A DNA stretch of 64,000 nucleotides from a virus. The stretch spans positions 1 through 64,000 of IMG/VR virus record IMGVR_UViG_3300020419_001305. One strand, given 5' to 3'. This document shows positions 62,302 to 64,000 of the stretch, in pieces (the first letter of the stretch is position 1; every line of letters starts with the position of its first letter). A program made the position numbers and the translations under genes. The notes beneath the pieces are model-generated. The model ran no database searches. It had not been told where the DNA came from and saw only the letters and a program-made list of their open reading frames with translations.

Positions 62302-63215
62302 AGGAACTTTGGGTAGAAAAATATAGACCAAAAGATGTCAAAGGCTATGTGTTCCGAGATGAACATCAACGTAAACAAGTTGAACAATGGATCAAAGACG
62401 GAACTATTCCGCACTTGCTATTTTCAGGAAATGCTGGTATTGGTAAAACTACCCTTGCTAAGATATTACTCAATCAACTAGAAGTAAATGATTTAGATGT
62501 ATTAGAAATTAATGCTAGTAGGACTAATAGTGTAGAAGACGTTAGAGATAAGGTTGTAAACTTTGTACAAATGATTCCTTTTGGAGAATTTAAAGTTGTA
62601 CTATTAGATGAAGCAGATTATCTAAGTCCAAACGCACAAGCGGCATTGCGTGGTGTAATGGAAGAATATCATACGACAAGTAGGTTCATACTTACTTGTA
62701 ACTATCCAAATAGGATTATTCCGGCACTCCATAGTAGATGCCAAGGCTTTCATATTGAAAGAATTGATCAAACTGAGTTTACTGCCCGTGTAGCAGAAAT
62801 ACTTATTGCTGAAGAAATTACTCCAGATATTGATACATTAGATACATACGTAAAGGCAACATATCCTGACTTACGTAAGTGTATAAATATGGTACAAATG
62901 AATAGTGTCAGTGGTGAATTAGTTCCACCAGAAAAAAGCGACACTGGAGAAAGCGATTGGAAACTTGAAATGACTGAACTGTTTAAAGCAGGTCAGATTT
63001 CAAAAGCAAGAAAATTAGTTTGTAGTCAGGCCCGCCCTGAGGAGATCGAAGACGTGTACAAGTGGTTATATGACAACATTGATTTGTTTGGTGATGAAGC
63101 AAAGCAGGAAAGTGCTATTCTAATCATTAAACAAGGACTTGTTGATCATACACTTGTATCTGATCCAGAGATAAATCTAGCGGCAACTATGATTAGACTA
63201 GCAAGGATGAAATGA
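62298..63215 (+). CDS. sliding-clamp loader subunit (T4 gp44 / RFC small)
   Basis: 305 residues from ATG 62298, giving the usual start [11 protein letters not shown]; the frame is open from 62286. AAA+ ATPase with Walker [13 protein letters not shown] (44-55), Walker [12 protein letters not shown], sensor 1 [10 protein letters not shown] and the SRC box (HSRCQGF) with the arginine finger. It loads the clamp for replication and, in T4, for late transcription, which fits the late boxes in this window. gp62 and gp45 are outside the window. Confidence 0.95.
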   Translation: MKELWVEKYRPKDVKGYVFRDEHQRKQVEQWIKDGTIPHLLFSGNAGIGKTTLAKILLNQLEVNDLDVLEINASRTNSVEDVRDKVVNFVQMIPFGEFKVVLLDEADYLSPNAQAALRGVMEEYHTTSRFILTCNYPNRIIPALHSRCQGFHIERIDQTEFTARVAEILIAEEITPDIDTLDTYVKATYPDLRKCINMVQMNSVSGELVPPEKSDTGESDWKLEMTELFKAGQISKARKLVCSQARPEEIEDVYKWLYDNIDLFGDEAKQESAILIIKQGLVDHTLVSDPEINLAATMIRLARMK

Positions 63216-63562
63216 CATACCTAGTTACTGAGGATTGTATTAAATGTAAACATATGGATTGCGTAGAAGTATGTCCTGTGGACTGTTTTTACGAGGGTGA
63301 AAACATGCTAGTAATACATCCAGACGAATGTATTGATTGCGGAGTATGTGAACCAGAATGTCCTGTTGATGCTATTGTTCCAGATGCGAATTTAGAAGGT
63401 ACTGAATTAGATTATTGGATGAAAATTAATACAGACATGTCTAACAAGTGGCCAAACATCACAGAAGTAAGGTCCGATGATGTACCTGCTGATGCTAAAG
63501 AATGGGCAGGCAAACCTAATAAGAGAGAACTTTTATCCTTTGAGCCTGGTAAAGGTGATTAA
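63212..63562 (+). CDS. fdxA: FdxA-type 7Fe ferredoxin
   Basis: 116 residues. [21 protein letters not shown], then DCFYEG and [20 protein letters not shown], carry all nine cysteines of FdxA (9, 12, 17, 21, 25, 40, 43, 46, 50), so one [3Fe-4S] and one [4Fe-4S] cluster are expected. Unlike the plant-type ferredoxins of cyanophages, this is a proteobacterial type. It is a candidate reductant for heme oxygenase and the bilin reductase. It overlaps gp44 and the parvulin gene. Confidence 0.93.
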   Translation: MTYLVTEDCIKCKHMDCVEVCPVDCFYEGENMLVIHPDECIDCGVCEPECPVDAIVPDANLEGTELDYWMKINTDMSNKWPNITEVRSDDVPADAKEWAGKPNKRELLSFEPGKGD

Positions 63563-63882
63563 TGAAACTTAGATGTAAACACATTCTTTTAAGTCACAAA
63601 GACGCAGAAAATACTTCACATCAACGACCCTTAGGTACAGCCGTAACAGATGCTGAAAACATAATTAAAGATTTGAAAACAGGTAAAATTAAATTTGAAG
63701 ATGCGGCCGCAGAACATAGTGCCTGTGCTAGTGGACCTAGACATGGCGGAGATCTTGGCTGGTTTGAAGAACATAAAATGCACCCTGACTTTACAAATGC
63801 TGTAAAAGTCATAGGAATAGATACTATAGGTCCACCTGTAATATCACCTTGGGGTGTTCATATTGTATTGAGGACAGGATGA
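63562..63882 (+). CDS. parvulin-type peptidyl-prolyl isomerase
   Basis: 106 residues, single PpiC domain without signal peptide: LRCKHILLSHKDAEN, DLKTGKIKFEDAAAEHSACAS, RHGGDLGWFEEHKM and PPVISPWGVHIVLRTG. The usual PV.T.FG.HII is PVISPWGVHIV. Cytoplasmic foldase, possibly for virion proteins. Encodes an Ala-Ala-Ala run as GCG GCC GCA. Confidence 0.9.
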   Translation: MKLRCKHILLSHKDAENTSHQRPLGTAVTDAENIIKDLKTGKIKFEDAAAEHSACASGPRHGGDLGWFEEHKMHPDFTNAVKVIGIDTIGPPVISPWGVHIVLRTG

Positions 63883-64000
63883 ATATAAAAAGATATGATT
63901 GGAATCATCTAATCACTCAACGAGATAGAGATGCGGTTTGTGACGATGTAGTACAAGCTGTAAAAGATGGAAAATTTTGGACCAATAGTCCCAAGTTTCA
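63879..64000 (+). CDS. partial gene running off the window
   Basis: Starts at ATG 63879, overlapping the parvulin stop (GATGA), and stays open to the window end (40 codons). The visible product (NIKRYDWNHLITQRDRDAVCD) is not recognised. Confidence 0.6.
   Translation, partial: MNIKRYDWNHLITQRDRDAVCDDVVQAVKDGKFWTNSPKF

Noticed and set aside
4653-63710. Three GCGGCCGC (NotI) sites, at 4653-4660, 12787-12794 and 63703-63710, as signs of cloning
   Set aside because: All lie in frame in Ala-Ala-Ala runs and follow from the avoidance of GCWGC in Ala codon pairs. No vector sequence is nearby.
1-64000. CRISPR arrays, insertion sequences, integrase or attachment sites
   Set aside because: I saw no direct-repeat arrays, transposase or integrase genes, or tRNA-end duplications. 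The tRNAs are complete and flanked by normal phage genes.

Overview
The window reads as the middle of a T4-like marine myovirus genome, AT-rich (I estimate about one third G+C), most likely infecting an alphaproteobacterium of the SAR11/Pelagibacter kind. The phage identity rests on a dense, nearly gapless arrangement of overlapping genes, a T4-type replication set (nrdA, nrdB, glutaredoxin, ATP-dependent DNA ligase, DexA-like exonuclease, gp44-type clamp loader subunit), co-chaperonin, UV endonuclease and MazG genes, and many small proteins of the kind I recall from T4-like cyanophages. The host inference rests on a circularly permuted (two-piece) tmRNA of the alphaproteobacterial type, 17-kDa-antigen-like lipoproteins, ribosomal protein bS21 and a FdxA ferredoxin. 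It is inference, not proof.

Layout. 0.5-5.4 kb: ribonucleotide reductase, glutaredoxin, a histone-like small protein, a cold-shock protein and a DUF3307-like membrane protein. 5.4-7.6 kb: permuted tmRNA, then hemC and hemE. 7.5-9.5 kb: three small leftward genes, a thermonuclease and a small HTH protein. 9.6-12.7 kb: two peptidoglycan hydrolases and three lipoproteins. 12.7-19.3 kb: a large membrane coiled-coil protein, bS21, a 2OG oxygenase, GMP reductase, Hsp20, ClpS, heme oxygenase and a PcyX-like bilin reductase. 19.3-22.4 kb: leftward secreted or structural genes. 22.5-31.6 kb: Fis-like regulator with a perfect palindrome at its promoter, peroxiredoxin, tRNA-Trp, SprT-like protein, a miniature kinase-like protein, ClpP, PsiE-like protein, tRNA-Arg, a second 2OG oxygenase, tRNA-Thr and DNA ligase. 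31.5-41.5 kb: small membrane proteins, glycosyltransferase-like proteins, QueD-like protein, phosphomannomutase-like HAD protein, UVDE, Cu/Zn superoxide dismutase and an IscA/HesB-type protein. 41.5-58.4 kb: a tail-fibre or adhesin cluster including a 2627-residue protein, a subtilase and four proteins sharing one N-terminal module. 58.4-64 kb: a DnaE fragment, GroES-like protein, MazG, nitroreductase, exonuclease, gp44, ferredoxin and parvulin.

How the genes may work together. Two host-directed programmes stand out. First, a tetrapyrrole-to-bilin route: HemC and HemE feed heme synthesis, heme oxygenase opens heme to biliverdin, the PcyX-like enzyme reduces biliverdin, and the FdxA ferredoxin is a candidate electron donor. 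Second, a ribosome-rescue and proteolysis set: a phage tmRNA whose 29-residue tag ends in ALAA, plus ClpP, the adaptor ClpS, Hsp20, a GroES-like protein, a parvulin and bS21. Transcription appears to use two promoter classes: TTGAC(A/T)-17-TATAAT boxes upstream of many metabolic genes, and ATAAATA late-type boxes on both strands. Across the whole window I could find no GCAGC or GCTGC on either strand, and Ala-Ala codon pairs are written GCG-GCN or GCC-GCN. This looks like avoidance of a GCWGC restriction site.
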